40,454 nt of DNA, from the NCBI GenBank assembly GCA_001563795.1, contig LKML01000008.1, positions 1 through 40,454 of the forward strand, read 5' to 3'. Shown here in pieces: positions 28,774 to 38,515 of the stretch. Numbering within the stretch: the stretch's first letter is position 1; each line of letters starts with the position of its first letter. The position numbers were made by a program, and so were the translations under genes. Under the pieces are notes generated by a model that was not told where the DNA came from, ran no database searches, and worked only from the letters and a program-made list of their open reading frames with translations. The DNA comes from Haloferacaceae archaeon B1-Br10_E2g22. GTDB lineage: Archaea; Halobacteriota; Halobacteria; Halobacteriales; Haloferacaceae.

Positions 28774-29628
28774 TTACCCGAATTTACCGGTAATATAGTC
28801 TTCGACGCGCTGGTTGTCGGGGTTCTCGAAAATCTTTTGGGTGTCGTCGAACTCGACGAGCTCACCGCCGGTCAAAAAGACGGCTGTTTTATCCGAGATG
28901 CGGGCGGCCTGCTGCATGTTGTGGGTGACGATGACGACTGTATACTGCTCGGAGATGTCAGCGATCAGATCCTCTATTTGAGAGGTCGCCACTGGATCCA
29001 GTGCGCTTGCGGGTTCGTCCATTAAGATGACTTCCGGGTCGGGAGCGATTGCTCGCGCAATACAGAGTCGCTGTTGTTGGCCACCCGAGAGCTCGAGGCC
29101 GGATTCATCAAGTTGGTCTTTGACCTCGTCCCACAGTGCTGCACCTTTCAGTGCTTCTTCGACGCGCTGGTCGATATCGCCCTCGTAGCCCTGAATATTC
29201 AGCCCGTAGGCGACGTTATCGTAGATCGATTTCGGAAACGGATTGGGCTGTTGGAACACCATCCCGATTTTACGACGCAGGGCGACCGGATCGACATCGT
29301 CGTCGTAGACGTTTTTATTCGAAAACAGGAGTTCGCCCTCGATGCGGGCCGCTGGGATGAGATCGTTCATTCGGTTGATACACCGCAGGAAGGTAGATTT
29401 CCCACAGCCTGAGGGGCCGATAAGTGCGGTGACCTGTTTTTCAGGGATATCCATCGTGATATCCTCGAGCGCCTGCGTCTCGTTGTAAAAGACGTTGACG
29501 TTGCGGGATTTGATGATCGGTTCGTCGATGAGCGAGCCCGAAGCGGTGTTTCCGGCAGACAGATTCGAACCCGGCGTGGGCGAGGCGACGGTCTCGGTGC
29601 TGTCGGTATCAGTCTCGGGTTCACTCAT
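28774..29628 (-). CDS. pstB: Phosphate ABC transporter ATP-binding protein PstB
   Basis: [45 protein letters not shown] and [16 protein letters not shown]. Confidence 0.97.
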   Translation of the reverse strand: MSEPETDTDSTETVASPTPGSNLSAGNTASGSLIDEPIIKSRNVNVFYNETQALEDITMDIPEKQVTALIGPSGCGKSTFLRCINRMNDLIPAARIEGELLFSNKNVYDDDVDPVALRRKIGMVFQQPNPFPKSIYDNVAYGLNIQGYEGDIDQRVEEALKGAALWDEVKDQLDESGLELSGGQQQRLCIARAIAPDPEVILMDEPASALDPVATSQIEDLIADISEQYTVVIVTHNMQQAARISDKTAVFLTGGELVEFDDTQKIFENPDNQRVEDYITGKFG

Positions 29629-29747
29629 GAATGTATCACGTTGTTATCTCGGCGGCAAATAGCTGTTGCGGAACCCCTCTGGCTGTCGGTCACACTCGTG
29701 GGGACGAAACACGAACCATTCAAAAGGATGGTTATCCAAGGTCGAAT

Positions 29748-29855
29748 ATGATTCCACTCGAATCCGCACCTATTCCAATCGAAGCGACCGCCGCAGCGGT
29801 GCTCGTCGTCAGTATCGCACTGTCGGTTCTTTGGGTTTTCTCGCTGTTCCGGTGA
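29748..29855 (+). CDS. Putative 35-aa single-pass membrane microprotein
   Basis: MIPLESAPIPIEATAAAVLVVSIALSVLWVFSLFR; one hydrophobic helix. Confidence 0.5.
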   Translation: MIPLESAPIPIEATAAAVLVVSIALSVLWVFSLFR

Positions 29856-29861
29856 CGACGC

Positions 29862-30557
29862 TCATCCATCCGTCCGGAGATTCGCACGCGCTTCAAACCA
29901 TTCGGCGGCGGCTGCAACGGCCTCGCTGTCAGTGCTGCTGAAGCTCACCCGGACGTACTCGCCAGGATAGCTGCCGACGCTCACTGCAAAGCGTTCGTCG
30001 GCCTGTTTTAGTCGCTCGAGCAGCGCGCTTTCGGGTTCGTCGACGACAACCGTCTGTGTATACACCTGCTGGCCGGTGAACTCGGAGGCAACCGACTCGA
30101 ACATCGCTTTCATTTCGCTGGGAACGCCCGGCAGTACGTAGATTCCCTTGATGACTGCCCCCGGAGCAACGCCGACCTCGTTGGGAAGCATGCGCGCGCC
30201 AGCAGGCAGATCAGTTGTGCCATCGTCCAACTCTGCGGCCGCATATCCTCCGTGAGTGGTGAGCCACTCGTGGGCCGCCTCGTGGTGGGTCACGTCGCGG
30301 CCGACCGCCGCGGCAACACCTGCCATTGTCACGTCATCGAGCGTTGGCCCCAACCCGCCGGTGACGACGACCGCATCGTAGGCCGTCTGGTAGTCGCCAA
30401 CGACCTCGGCGATCGTTTCGGTTCGGTCGGGAACTGTCGTGATTCGTTTGACCCGACAGCCGCGGTCGGTCAGTTGCTCGGCGAGCCACGTGGCGTTGGT
30501 GTTGACCGTCTGGCCGACCAGCAACTCATCGCCGACAGTAACAATTGCGACGTTCAT
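29862..30557 (-). CDS. CinA/MoaB-like molybdopterin-binding domain protein
   Basis: VTVGDELLVGQTVNTNATWLAEQL and VVTGGLGPTLDDVT motifs. Confidence 0.93.
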   Translation of the reverse strand: MNVAIVTVGDELLVGQTVNTNATWLAEQLTDRGCRVKRITTVPDRTETIAEVVGDYQTAYDAVVVTGGLGPTLDDVTMAGVAAAVGRDVTHHEAAHEWLTTHGGYAAAELDDGTTDLPAGARMLPNEVGVAPGAVIKGIYVLPGVPSEMKAMFESVASEFTGQQVYTQTVVVDEPESALLERLKQADERFAVSVGSYPGEYVRVSFSSTDSEAVAAAAEWFEARANLRTDG

Positions 30558-31318
30558 CGCTTTTCGTCGTCGTCTTCGGTATCTAATCCCATCGAAACTC
30601 GGACATCGTGCAGCCGGTCGATCTGCCGACGGTAATAATAGAGCCCACCGGCCCCAATCATCGAGAGAATGACAACCGCGCCACCGAAGATGTACAGATC
30701 CCGCTCGAGATAGTACTGGGCAACAATCGTGCCGCCGGTAACTTCATCCCAGGTAATATGTACTCGGTTGTCGATGATTTCAGTCTCGCCGCCACGCGGG
30801 GCAACGTTGCTAAATAAGAAAAAGTCCATCCGGTAGTCCTCGGGGAGGACGACTTCATAGGAGCCCTCAACGAAGACGGGCACTGCGAGTCGGCGTGGGG
30901 TCGCACCCGCTGAGAAAGCCAACTGGCCGTCTGCTGGGGCGGTCACATAGACCTCGTCGGGCGTCTGGTCGACGTCCCCATCCTCGCTGTCGCGGAGTTC
31001 GGTGCCGTTGAGTTGTGTACCGTCTTCATACTGGAACCGAACCGCAGAGATATCCAGCGGCCCTTCAGTGCCGAGACCGGTCGATTGATACAGCCGGAGC
31101 GTCTGGCCCTCCTCGACACGATAGACGGCCTGTACTTCGTCGGCAGTATGCAGACTCAGGTGGCCGTCGCGGTCAGTCTCCCACTCATAGGGTTCGGCAG
31201 GCTCGCGATCCAACACCTCGTCGTCGATCTCGCCGCCGCCGGTCGCCCAAGCCAGACACCCCGCGCTCATCGCAAGCAGCGCGAGTGCAACAACAGCAAG
31301 GACGAGTCTACGATTCAT
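30554..31318 (-). CDS. DUF5803-like lipoprotein/membrane protein
   Basis: Signal peptide with lipobox-like SAGC and a C-terminal TM (YIFGGAVVILSMIGAGGLYYYRR). Family name from memory. Confidence 0.75.
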   Translation of the reverse strand: MNRRLVLAVVALALLAMSAGCLAWATGGGEIDDEVLDREPAEPYEWETDRDGHLSLHTADEVQAVYRVEEGQTLRLYQSTGLGTEGPLDISAVRFQYEDGTQLNGTELRDSEDGDVDQTPDEVYVTAPADGQLAFSAGATPRRLAVPVFVEGSYEVVLPEDYRMDFFLFSNVAPRGGETEIIDNRVHITWDEVTGGTIVAQYYLERDLYIFGGAVVILSMIGAGGLYYYRRQIDRLHDVRVSMGLDTEDDDEKR

Positions 31319-31487
31319 TGTCCCTCCGGTGGTCTGGCTCTCTGGGGCGGTGCGGCGCGGCGGTCTCACACAGTACTGTCATATCCATAGCGGCGTGTGA
31401 TTGTCTCAACTAGTCAGTACTGCCGAGGACTGTTGAGCCTATCGCAACGGGCGCGACGGCTAAGTCAGTCGACAGCGAACAGTTGGT

Positions 31488-32810
31488 ATGCCCCCGTCGC
31501 TCGAGACGCCCATCGATATCGGCGGTCACACCGTCAAAAACCGACTCTACCGCGCACCGCTTTTGGAGTGTGCGGGCAACGGGCCGGACGCCGTCGAGAC
31601 ACTCATTGCCGACCTCGAGCCAGCCGCTGTCTCGGGAGCCGGCCTCGTCTGTCAGGGGGCGACCATCGTCCGGTCGCCGGGCGGCTGTGCTGCGCCGAAT
31701 ATGACCTATGTCGATGACCCGGCGTTTGTCGAGACTCTCTCAGCGCTCACCGAGGCAATCCACAGCCACGGCGCGGCGATTGCAATTCAACTCGAGGCCG
31801 GCGGTCTGCGGAGCATGGAAACCTGGCACCGAAGCTACCGTACGGCGAATCCGGGACTCCAACAGTGTGCAGTCTCGCAGCCGCCGTGGCCCCTCCGGCT
31901 GCTCGAGCGCTTCGGTGTTCTCTCGTATAATCCGCACGTCCTTTCGACCGAGGAGGTCTACGAACTGGCAGCGGATTTCGGCCGGTCGGCCGCCTGGGCT
32001 ACCGACGCAGGCTACGATATCATCCATCTCGCCGGAGCCAACATGGGAATCATCCAGCAGTTTCTCTCGCCGTTTTACAATCAGCGTCGCGACGAGTTCA
32101 GCGATGGCGTCCGGTTTCTCGAGGTCATCGCCGACGAAATCCGCCAGCGGTGTGGCAACGTCCCGCTGATGACGAAAATCCCGGCCGAGACAGCCACTCC
32201 GCCAGGTGTTGGCCCGCACCTCTCTGTATCCGACGCCCTCGAGATTGCCGACCGCCTCGAGCAGGCTGGTTTTGACGCGCTGGTGCCTGTTTCTGGGTCT
32301 GTTGTCTGGGATATGAGCATCATCAAAGGCGAGTACCCCGGATGGGCGTGGGCTGACGATCAGTTCACAGATGGGTATGCTGAGGCGTTCGGCGGGCCAC
32401 TGCGCCGTCGACTTCTTCGGTTCGGCAACTGGCTCGAGTCTTTTTATTACGATTTCGAGCCGGCCTGGAACAGCGGGCTGTCGCGGGCAGTCGGCAAGCG
32501 CGTTGACATCCCGGTGCTCGCAGAGGGCGGTATTCGGACGCGCGGCCAGATTGACAAACTCCTTGGTTCGAACTGCGAGATGGTCGGGTTGGGTCGGCCC
32601 TTCTATGCTGAGCCGCGATTGCCTGCACGATTACTCGATGCGGATCCCGAGACGGCCGTAGTTTGTGAGAACTGCAACAACTGTACGGTTCCACAGGCAA
32701 CCGGCGCAGCAGGCGTCTGTCGGACACCGAGTGTGCTTCGGGAGGCAGGTCGCCTTCGCAAAGCCGGAGCCTACGAGACGGCCTCTGGCGATAACTCCCG
32801 TGTTGACTGA
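31488..32810 (+). CDS. NADH:flavin oxidoreductase (old yellow enzyme family)
   Basis: VKNRLYRAPLLE, VPVLAEGGIRTRGQIDKLL and MVGLGRPFYAEPRLPARLL. Confidence 0.88.
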   Translation: MPPSLETPIDIGGHTVKNRLYRAPLLECAGNGPDAVETLIADLEPAAVSGAGLVCQGATIVRSPGGCAAPNMTYVDDPAFVETLSALTEAIHSHGAAIAIQLEAGGLRSMETWHRSYRTANPGLQQCAVSQPPWPLRLLERFGVLSYNPHVLSTEEVYELAADFGRSAAWATDAGYDIIHLAGANMGIIQQFLSPFYNQRRDEFSDGVRFLEVIADEIRQRCGNVPLMTKIPAETATPPGVGPHLSVSDALEIADRLEQAGFDALVPVSGSVVWDMSIIKGEYPGWAWADDQFTDGYAEAFGGPLRRRLLRFGNWLESFYYDFEPAWNSGLSRAVGKRVDIPVLAEGGIRTRGQIDKLLGSNCEMVGLGRPFYAEPRLPARLLDADPETAVVCENCNNCTVPQATGAAGVCRTPSVLREAGRLRKAGAYETASGDNSRVD

Positions 32811-32877
32811 TAGATCAACTACCTCGATTGTCTGACATCGGCGAGTATGTTTTATATGCCGAGGTAAACAGAGAGGT

Positions 32878-33486
32878 ATGAATCGGGCAACAACGTTCGT
32901 CACCGGTGTGCTTGCTGGGCTGGCGACTGTCGCGGGGCTACGGTATTATCGGTCGCGAGCAACCGAGACTGTCGCCTATGAGCGTCGGCAACTCGGCGAC
33001 TGCGAGATCAGACAGTATCCGTCGGTCGTACTCGCCGAAACCGTCGCCAAAACCGAAACCGCTGCCAGAAAGCGACTCGAGCAGTATCTCGCTGGTGCCA
33101 ACACGGCCGCCGAGCGGATTCCACCGACAACACCCATCCGAGCCAAACACAGGCCGCTCGAGGTAACGACACCACAGAAGGACACAGCGACTGCCGCGCC
33201 CGTTCGTGTCTGTACGTATCTACCCCCACAGTACAGCCCACAGACTGCTCCAGAACCGACCGACCACACGGTTCAGTTGACCGTCGAGACGCCCCGGACG
33301 GTCGCAGTGCAGTCTGTCTCGCTGTATCCCTCTGCTGGCCGACTCAAGCGAACACGAGACCGGCTGTTTGCGAGTCTCGAAGACACTGACTGGGTGGCAA
33401 TTGGCTCGCCGTTTGTCTTTCGGTACGACAACTCACTTGTCGGCTCGCTGACCGGCCGCACCGAGGTCGGCATCGAAATCGCCTGA
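32878..33486 (+). CDS. SOUL heme-binding family protein with N-terminal TM
   Basis: YERRQLGDCEIRQYPSVVLAETV and VAIGSPFVFRYDN; N-terminal hydrophobic helix. Confidence 0.83.
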   Translation: MNRATTFVTGVLAGLATVAGLRYYRSRATETVAYERRQLGDCEIRQYPSVVLAETVAKTETAARKRLEQYLAGANTAAERIPPTTPIRAKHRPLEVTTPQKDTATAAPVRVCTYLPPQYSPQTAPEPTDHTVQLTVETPRTVAVQSVSLYPSAGRLKRTRDRLFASLEDTDWVAIGSPFVFRYDNSLVGSLTGRTEVGIEIA

Positions 33487-33498
33487 AACAGCGGTCAA

Positions 33499-35310
33499 TT
33501 ATGCCTTTTCAGCGACGGTTAGTGCTGTCGAGCCCTCGATAGCGATCAACCGGTCGTCTTGATTGACTAACCGAATCGAACCGATGGTTACTGACTCGTT
33601 GCGATCCGGCAGCCGAAGAGGTTCTGAATCCGCTGGATCTGTCGGCTCTTCGATCACGATATCCGTCTCGGGTATCTCGCGGTTGGTTTCGTTCGTTCCC
33701 GAAGGCGCTGTCTCGTTCGCCGGCGTGTCGGCCTCGACCGCCTCGAGCGAGACGAAGAAGGCCTCCTCGGTGGCATTGATCGAGACGCGATGGCCCCCAA
33801 CAATGGGGTCTGCTGTCGCCGGCTCGGCGGCAAACGGTGTCTCCGTGTCGTTGTTGTGGGTCAACGAGACACGATAGGTTGAGCCACCGCCAACTGTACT
33901 CCAGGCTTCGCGGTCGATTTCGACTGTCTCGCTCCAGCCCAGCCCGCCAACTCGGAGCGTCGTCTCGCCGCTGTCGGCCAGCCGGCCTGCAGAAGTCTCG
34001 GTCGACCAGATGTGTCGGTCGGTGTTTCTGACGATCACCCCCGAGGTGTTGAGCTCGGTCGTCTCGCCAAAGCCTTCCAGTGGAATCACACTGCGTTGGC
34101 CGTCAGGAACGTCTTCGCCGTAGGTGAGTTCATAGCCGTTGATCTCGATTGGATCGCCCGGCAGGTCGGCCTCACCGGCAGTCGTGAGATTCACTGGAAC
34201 TGCCGGCGCGGCGACAACCAGTGCGCCACCGAGCAGCACAATCAGTCCGAACTGCCGGTAGGTCATCGAATCGAACTGTTCGGTGATCGTCCGAGGATTG
34301 GGCGTCGCCTGTGTGGGTACCATCGGCTCGTCGCGGGCGACAACCGCGTAGGTGACGATGGCAACCAACACGAACACCAACGCGAGTCCGAGTGCGCGGT
34401 ACAGCACGTACACATCGTTGCCACGGAACCAGTAGATAGCCCACAGTGACCTCGAGACGGCGAACAACAACACCCCAACCCAGAGATAACTCGCTGGGGG
34501 ATGCGGTTCATTACGATACCACAGCAGTGCCAGGCCGACTAAGACACCCAACAGCAGTCCAATCGCATGCCCCTGGACGGCAATCGAGGCGAACCACGGC
34601 GTGCTGAAGCTGCTTTCGGCGACTGCAATCTGCTGGGGCACTAACGCCGCATCGAGCAGGCGGCTCAACACTCCCTGGCCGACACTGGCGAGTACGACCA
34701 CGAGCGGATACCGGACGAGCCCGAAGCCAGCAAATGCGAACACAACCGTCGAAAAGCCAATGACAGGCCCCAGCGCGAGCATCGTACCGACAATACCGAT
34801 GAGAATCGTTATCGCCGGAAAAATGACGATTGCACGGACGGTGGGTGTCGTCCAGAGCTGTTGGGCTGTGCTCGAAGCGCGGTCACTGTCAGTGTAGTGG
34901 CCCCACCAGTATTCGGCCAACGAACCGAACGCCAGCGTTCCGAGCAGGTTCCCTGTGAGGTGGCTAAACCCGGCATGCGAAAAGCCAGCAAACAGCATTC
35001 CAAACGGATCCAGATAGCTCCAGGCTCGAAACGGCAAGACGATCGGGTCGTTTGGATCCGCACGGCCATCCTGGAGGCCGTAGTAGACGACCACCAGTAA
35101 CACACAGACAATCAACGTCCCCCACGGAACGCCTCCGACGAGCCGGCGTTTGAGCTGGGAGACGAACCGCTCTGGGTGAGTAAGCTGTACGAGTATGCCA
35201 ACCGACAACAGCATACACAACGCCAAGGCTAGCCGCTGTAGTGGCAGTGCCGCCAGCGTTGTCTCTACGGCTTCGGCAACCAACAGCGTACCACCACCAA
35301 CCGACAGCAT
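33499..35310 (-). CDS. Rhomboid family intramembrane protease with C-terminal extracytoplasmic domain
   Basis: HAGFSHLTGNLLGTLAFG, GFSTVVFAFAGF (GxS) and VQGHAIGLLLGVLVG (HxxG) motifs. Confidence 0.88.
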   Translation of the reverse strand: MLSVGGGTLLVAEAVETTLAALPLQRLALALCMLLSVGILVQLTHPERFVSQLKRRLVGGVPWGTLIVCVLLVVVYYGLQDGRADPNDPIVLPFRAWSYLDPFGMLFAGFSHAGFSHLTGNLLGTLAFGSLAEYWWGHYTDSDRASSTAQQLWTTPTVRAIVIFPAITILIGIVGTMLALGPVIGFSTVVFAFAGFGLVRYPLVVVLASVGQGVLSRLLDAALVPQQIAVAESSFSTPWFASIAVQGHAIGLLLGVLVGLALLWYRNEPHPPASYLWVGVLLFAVSRSLWAIYWFRGNDVYVLYRALGLALVFVLVAIVTYAVVARDEPMVPTQATPNPRTITEQFDSMTYRQFGLIVLLGGALVVAAPAVPVNLTTAGEADLPGDPIEINGYELTYGEDVPDGQRSVIPLEGFGETTELNTSGVIVRNTDRHIWSTETSAGRLADSGETTLRVGGLGWSETVEIDREAWSTVGGGSTYRVSLTHNNDTETPFAAEPATADPIVGGHRVSINATEEAFFVSLEAVEADTPANETAPSGTNETNREIPETDIVIEEPTDPADSEPLRLPDRNESVTIGSIRLVNQDDRLIAIEGSTALTVAEKA

Positions 35311-35345
35311 TTAGCGGTGGGAAACCAGTCGGTCTCGAGCCACAG

Positions 35346-35624
35346 CTACAGTTTGCTCTCGGCGTCGTCGGCCAACTCTTTCATACGTTTTCCGACTCGA
35401 CCGGCGTTCGAAAACTCGTCTTCGCTCATCGCAGTCGCCAAGGCGTTGCCCAACACGAACACAGCGTGTTTGTGTTCGCTTTTCGATTTATGAACGTGTG
35501 AGGGATCGACGCTCAGTTCTTCGTAGGGATCAAACAGCGACGAATCAACTGACTCTTGGGCCCGGAAGCTCTCCATGATGGTTACCATCTGTTCGTGGAG
35601 CTCCAACAGTTCGTCTTTGTGCAT
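35346..35624 (-). CDS. UPF0058 family protein
   Basis: MHKDELLELHEQMVTIMESF and SHVHKSKSEHKHAVFVLGNALA. Confidence 0.88.
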   Translation of the reverse strand: MHKDELLELHEQMVTIMESFRAQESVDSSLFDPYEELSVDPSHVHKSKSEHKHAVFVLGNALATAMSEDEFSNAGRVGKRMKELADDAESKL

Positions 35625-35687
35625 GGCTGTTCGTATGAACGGTTGTAATTTAAGCGTTGTTGGCGGACTGTTCGAACTTTCGAGGGG

Positions 35688-35915
35688 TTAGAAGACGTAC
35701 TCGTCTTCGTGGCCCATCATGCCGTCGTCTTCGAAGCCCGAACCGGAGCCACCCACCGGGTCGTTATCCATCGGTCCACTGGTCTTGTAGGCTTTCATCC
35801 CTGTCGAAAGCAGGTTTTCTATCGCTTCTTCTCGGTTAAGGAACTCCCCCTGTTCGACAAGCTGTGTGATCTGCATCTCTAGATGTTCGGGGATGTTGAT
35901 CTCGACTTTCGGCAT
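35688..35915 (-). CDS. Ribbon-helix-helix CopG-type regulator
   Basis: MPKVEINIPEHLEMQITQLVEQGEFLNREEAIENLLSTGM. Confidence 0.85.
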   Translation of the reverse strand: MPKVEINIPEHLEMQITQLVEQGEFLNREEAIENLLSTGMKAYKTSGPMDNDPVGGSGSGFEDDGMMGHEDEYVF

Positions 35916-35944
35916 CTGAACAGTCGAGGATTACCGGAGTGCCC

Positions 35945-36001
35945 ATTTAAAACTGCCGGCGTTGTCGATCCGATTACCCACAGCCGCGTGCGGTATATAT
36001 A
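35945..36001. promoter_or_regulatory. Divergent promoter pair
   Basis: TATATATA at 35994-36001 lies about 30 nt before the ATG at 36030. TTTTAAAT (minus strand, 35945-35952) lies about 30 nt before the RHH start at 35915. Both spacings fit leaderless mRNAs. Confidence 0.6.
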
Positions 36002-36029
36002 CAGTTCCCGGCCGCCTGTGTGTGAGATA

Positions 36030-36620
36030 ATGAACGATGTGACCGAGCTGTACCGTGAGTTCGGCGACAACCGACTGCCACCAGGCCAGCGCGAAACCGA
36101 CGGCTTTCCTGTGCTTTCGAAAAGTGGGACGCCCGCAGTCGATCCCGCCGAGTGGCGCCTGGAGGTCTTCGGCGCGGTCGAAACCGAACTCAGCATTTCG
36201 CTCGAGGAGTTTCGGGCGCTGCCAAGCGAGACGCAAATTCAGGATTTTCACTGTGTCACCGGCTGGAGCAAGTTCGACTGTCAGTTCACCGGCGTTCGAT
36301 TTCCGAGTCTCCTCGAGCGTGCAGGCGTGAGGAACGATGCAGTCCACGTGATGTTTCATTCGGCGGACGGCTACACCACAGATCTCGCCTTAGCAGACTG
36401 CATGCGCGATGAGGTTCTTTTGGCCTACGGCTACGACGGCGAGTCGTTGCCCGCCGACCACGGCGGTCCGGTACGCGTCGTCACGCCGCACAAGTACGCC
36501 TACAAAGGCGCAAAGTGGGTCACGGGCCTCGAGCTACTCACCGAGCCTGAACGCGGCTACTGGGAACAGCGCGGCTACTCACAGACGGCCAACCCCTGGG
36601 ACGAACAACGCTATGGGTAG
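36030..36620 (+). CDS. Sulfite oxidase-like molybdopterin-dependent oxidoreductase
   Basis: FHCVTGWSKFDCQFTGVRF and GGPVRVVTPHKYAYKGAKWVTGLEL. Confidence 0.92.
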   Translation: MNDVTELYREFGDNRLPPGQRETDGFPVLSKSGTPAVDPAEWRLEVFGAVETELSISLEEFRALPSETQIQDFHCVTGWSKFDCQFTGVRFPSLLERAGVRNDAVHVMFHSADGYTTDLALADCMRDEVLLAYGYDGESLPADHGGPVRVVTPHKYAYKGAKWVTGLELLTEPERGYWEQRGYSQTANPWDEQRYG

Positions 36621-36677
36621 ACCGATCCCGTCGACCGATAGTCACCCTAAAGAGTGCCGAGTTCCGAACAGTTCCTA

Positions 36678-38096
36678 ATGGACTCGCCGCCTGCGGCCGA
36701 CCAGCCACGACTCGTCAGCCGGTCGGTTCGGCTTGACGGCGAGCTACCTCCGTTTCGTGACCTTTTGAGCGCGATGGACTCACCCCGAACTGTGTGGGAT
36801 GGCCCAACCGAGCCGACGGTGATCGCCGGCGGCGCGGCTGCAACGCTCACTGCCGAGGGCCCCGAACGGTTCGAACACATCAAAGACGCCGCCGAACGGT
36901 TGTTTTCTTCAGGAGATGTTCACGCCGGCACCGAAGCCGCCTGTCCTCGATTGTTCGGCGGCTTTAGGTTTCACGCAACTGAGCCGAGTGCGGCCAACAG
37001 CGCAACGGTTGATACCGACGGCGGCCAACCCTCTGAGGCCGAACCCACACCCTGGGCGTCGTTTCCCGACGCCAGGTTTGTGTTTCCCAGACTCCAGGTG
37101 ACGCTCACCGACCGCGGGCCGTGGCTAACGGTGAACGCTGTCGGGACTACGGCCTCTATCGAGGCGGTCGAAACACGACTCGAGGCCGAACGCGAACGAC
37201 TTGCTTCGCTGCCGACAGCCGACCCTGAGACTCCCCAGCCGGGGATTGCCGCCCGTCGGCGTACTACCACTCCTGAGTCGTGGCGGGCGGGTGTCACTGC
37301 CGCTACCGACCGTATCACCGACGGCATCCTCCAAAAGGTCGTGTTGGCCCAGGCGCTGGAAGTTGATGTTGCGGCGGACCTCGAAGTTGGTGATATCCTC
37401 TCGCGGCTCGGCACAAAGTATCCTTCCTGCAATCGGTTTTTGACCGAACCTGCCGGCCGACAACCGCCGGCGTTTTTTGGAGCGACACCCGAACGCCTCG
37501 TTTCTCTCCGCGGTCGAACTGTCGAGACTGATGCGCTGGCCGGTACGACAGGACGAGGTGAAACGCCCGCTGAAGACGAGTGGCTTGCTCGCGAGTTACT
37601 CGAGGACGACAAAAACGTCCACGAACACCAGTTGGTCGCCGAGACCATCTGCGAACAGCTCGAGCCGTTTGCGGCCTCGATTTCGGTCGGCGACCGTCAG
37701 ATTCGTCGGCTCGCAACCGTCCAGCATATCCACACCCCAATTACGGCCGAACTCGCCGCCGACAGCCACGTACTGGATCTCGTCGAGGCACTCCATCCGA
37801 CGCCCGCGGTCGGTGGGCTACCGCCGGATCTGGCACTTGAAACAATCGGCGAGACCGAACCGTTTGATCGCGGCTGGTATGCCGCACCAATCGGCTGGAT
37901 CGACGCCGCCGGCAACGGGACGTTTGCGGTCGGCCTCCGGTCGGCGGTAGCGACGCGTCGACGGGCCACCCTGTTTGCGGGTGTGGGTATCGTCGCCGAC
38001 AGCGATCCAGATCGCGAGTGGGACGAAATCGAGTTGAAGTTCCGGCCGATTCTCGACGAGCTCGAATCGACCGACAGCGCGTTGAGTGGCCAGTAG
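36678..38096 (+). CDS. menF: Isochorismate synthase
   Basis: Chorismate-binding motifs FFGATPERLVSLRGRTVETDALAGTTGRG, VQHIHTPITAEL and HPTPAVGGLP. Confidence 0.93.
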   Translation: MDSPPAADQPRLVSRSVRLDGELPPFRDLLSAMDSPRTVWDGPTEPTVIAGGAAATLTAEGPERFEHIKDAAERLFSSGDVHAGTEAACPRLFGGFRFHATEPSAANSATVDTDGGQPSEAEPTPWASFPDARFVFPRLQVTLTDRGPWLTVNAVGTTASIEAVETRLEAERERLASLPTADPETPQPGIAARRRTTTPESWRAGVTAATDRITDGILQKVVLAQALEVDVAADLEVGDILSRLGTKYPSCNRFLTEPAGRQPPAFFGATPERLVSLRGRTVETDALAGTTGRGETPAEDEWLARELLEDDKNVHEHQLVAETICEQLEPFAASISVGDRQIRRLATVQHIHTPITAELAADSHVLDLVEALHPTPAVGGLPPDLALETIGETEPFDRGWYAAPIGWIDAAGNGTFAVGLRSAVATRRRATLFAGVGIVADSDPDREWDEIELKFRPILDELESTDSALSGQ

Positions 38097-38105
38097 CCCG
38101 GTTGG

Positions 38106-38423
38106 TTACGGCGCGCCGGCAAGCACGAACATGCTTTCGTCGTCGGCTTCGATCTGGCGTTCGCTGTCGGGATCGATCCGGAGGGCCTCACCAGGAGTCA
38201 TCGAAACCGCCTCATCGTCGACGGTTACAGTGGCCGACCCCTCGACGAGGACGTACACTTCTTCTTGATCGTTTTCGGCGTGATCGTGCGGTTTGCCTTC
38301 CCAGCCCGGCTCGCAAGTGAGTACCGAGATACCGAGTTGTTCGCAGTCGAGTTCGTCGCGCAGGAAATGCAGGCCACCGCCGGCCGGCTCAACGTCTTCG
38401 TAGTTGGCTTTGGTGTACGACAT
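38106..38423 (-). CDS. Cupin domain protein
   Basis: PGWEGKPHDHAENDQEEVYVLVEGSATVTVDDE. ATG at 38423. Confidence 0.92.
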   Translation of the reverse strand: MSYTKANYEDVEPAGGGLHFLRDELDCEQLGISVLTCEPGWEGKPHDHAENDQEEVYVLVEGSATVTVDDEAVSMTPGEALRIDPDSERQIEADDESMFVLAGAP

Positions 38424-38515
38424 CACCAGAGAGTAGCCTGCCGACCCGCAAATGTACTGTGGCCGTCGACGAGAATCCGGTGGGTGGCCCACAGGCACGA
38501 ACCTGCAGTCGACAC

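Noticed and set aside
34700-34800. Rhomboid thought to lack its catalytic serine (GFGL)
   Set aside because: The correct GxS motif is GFST a few residues earlier; the catalytic His motif is also present.
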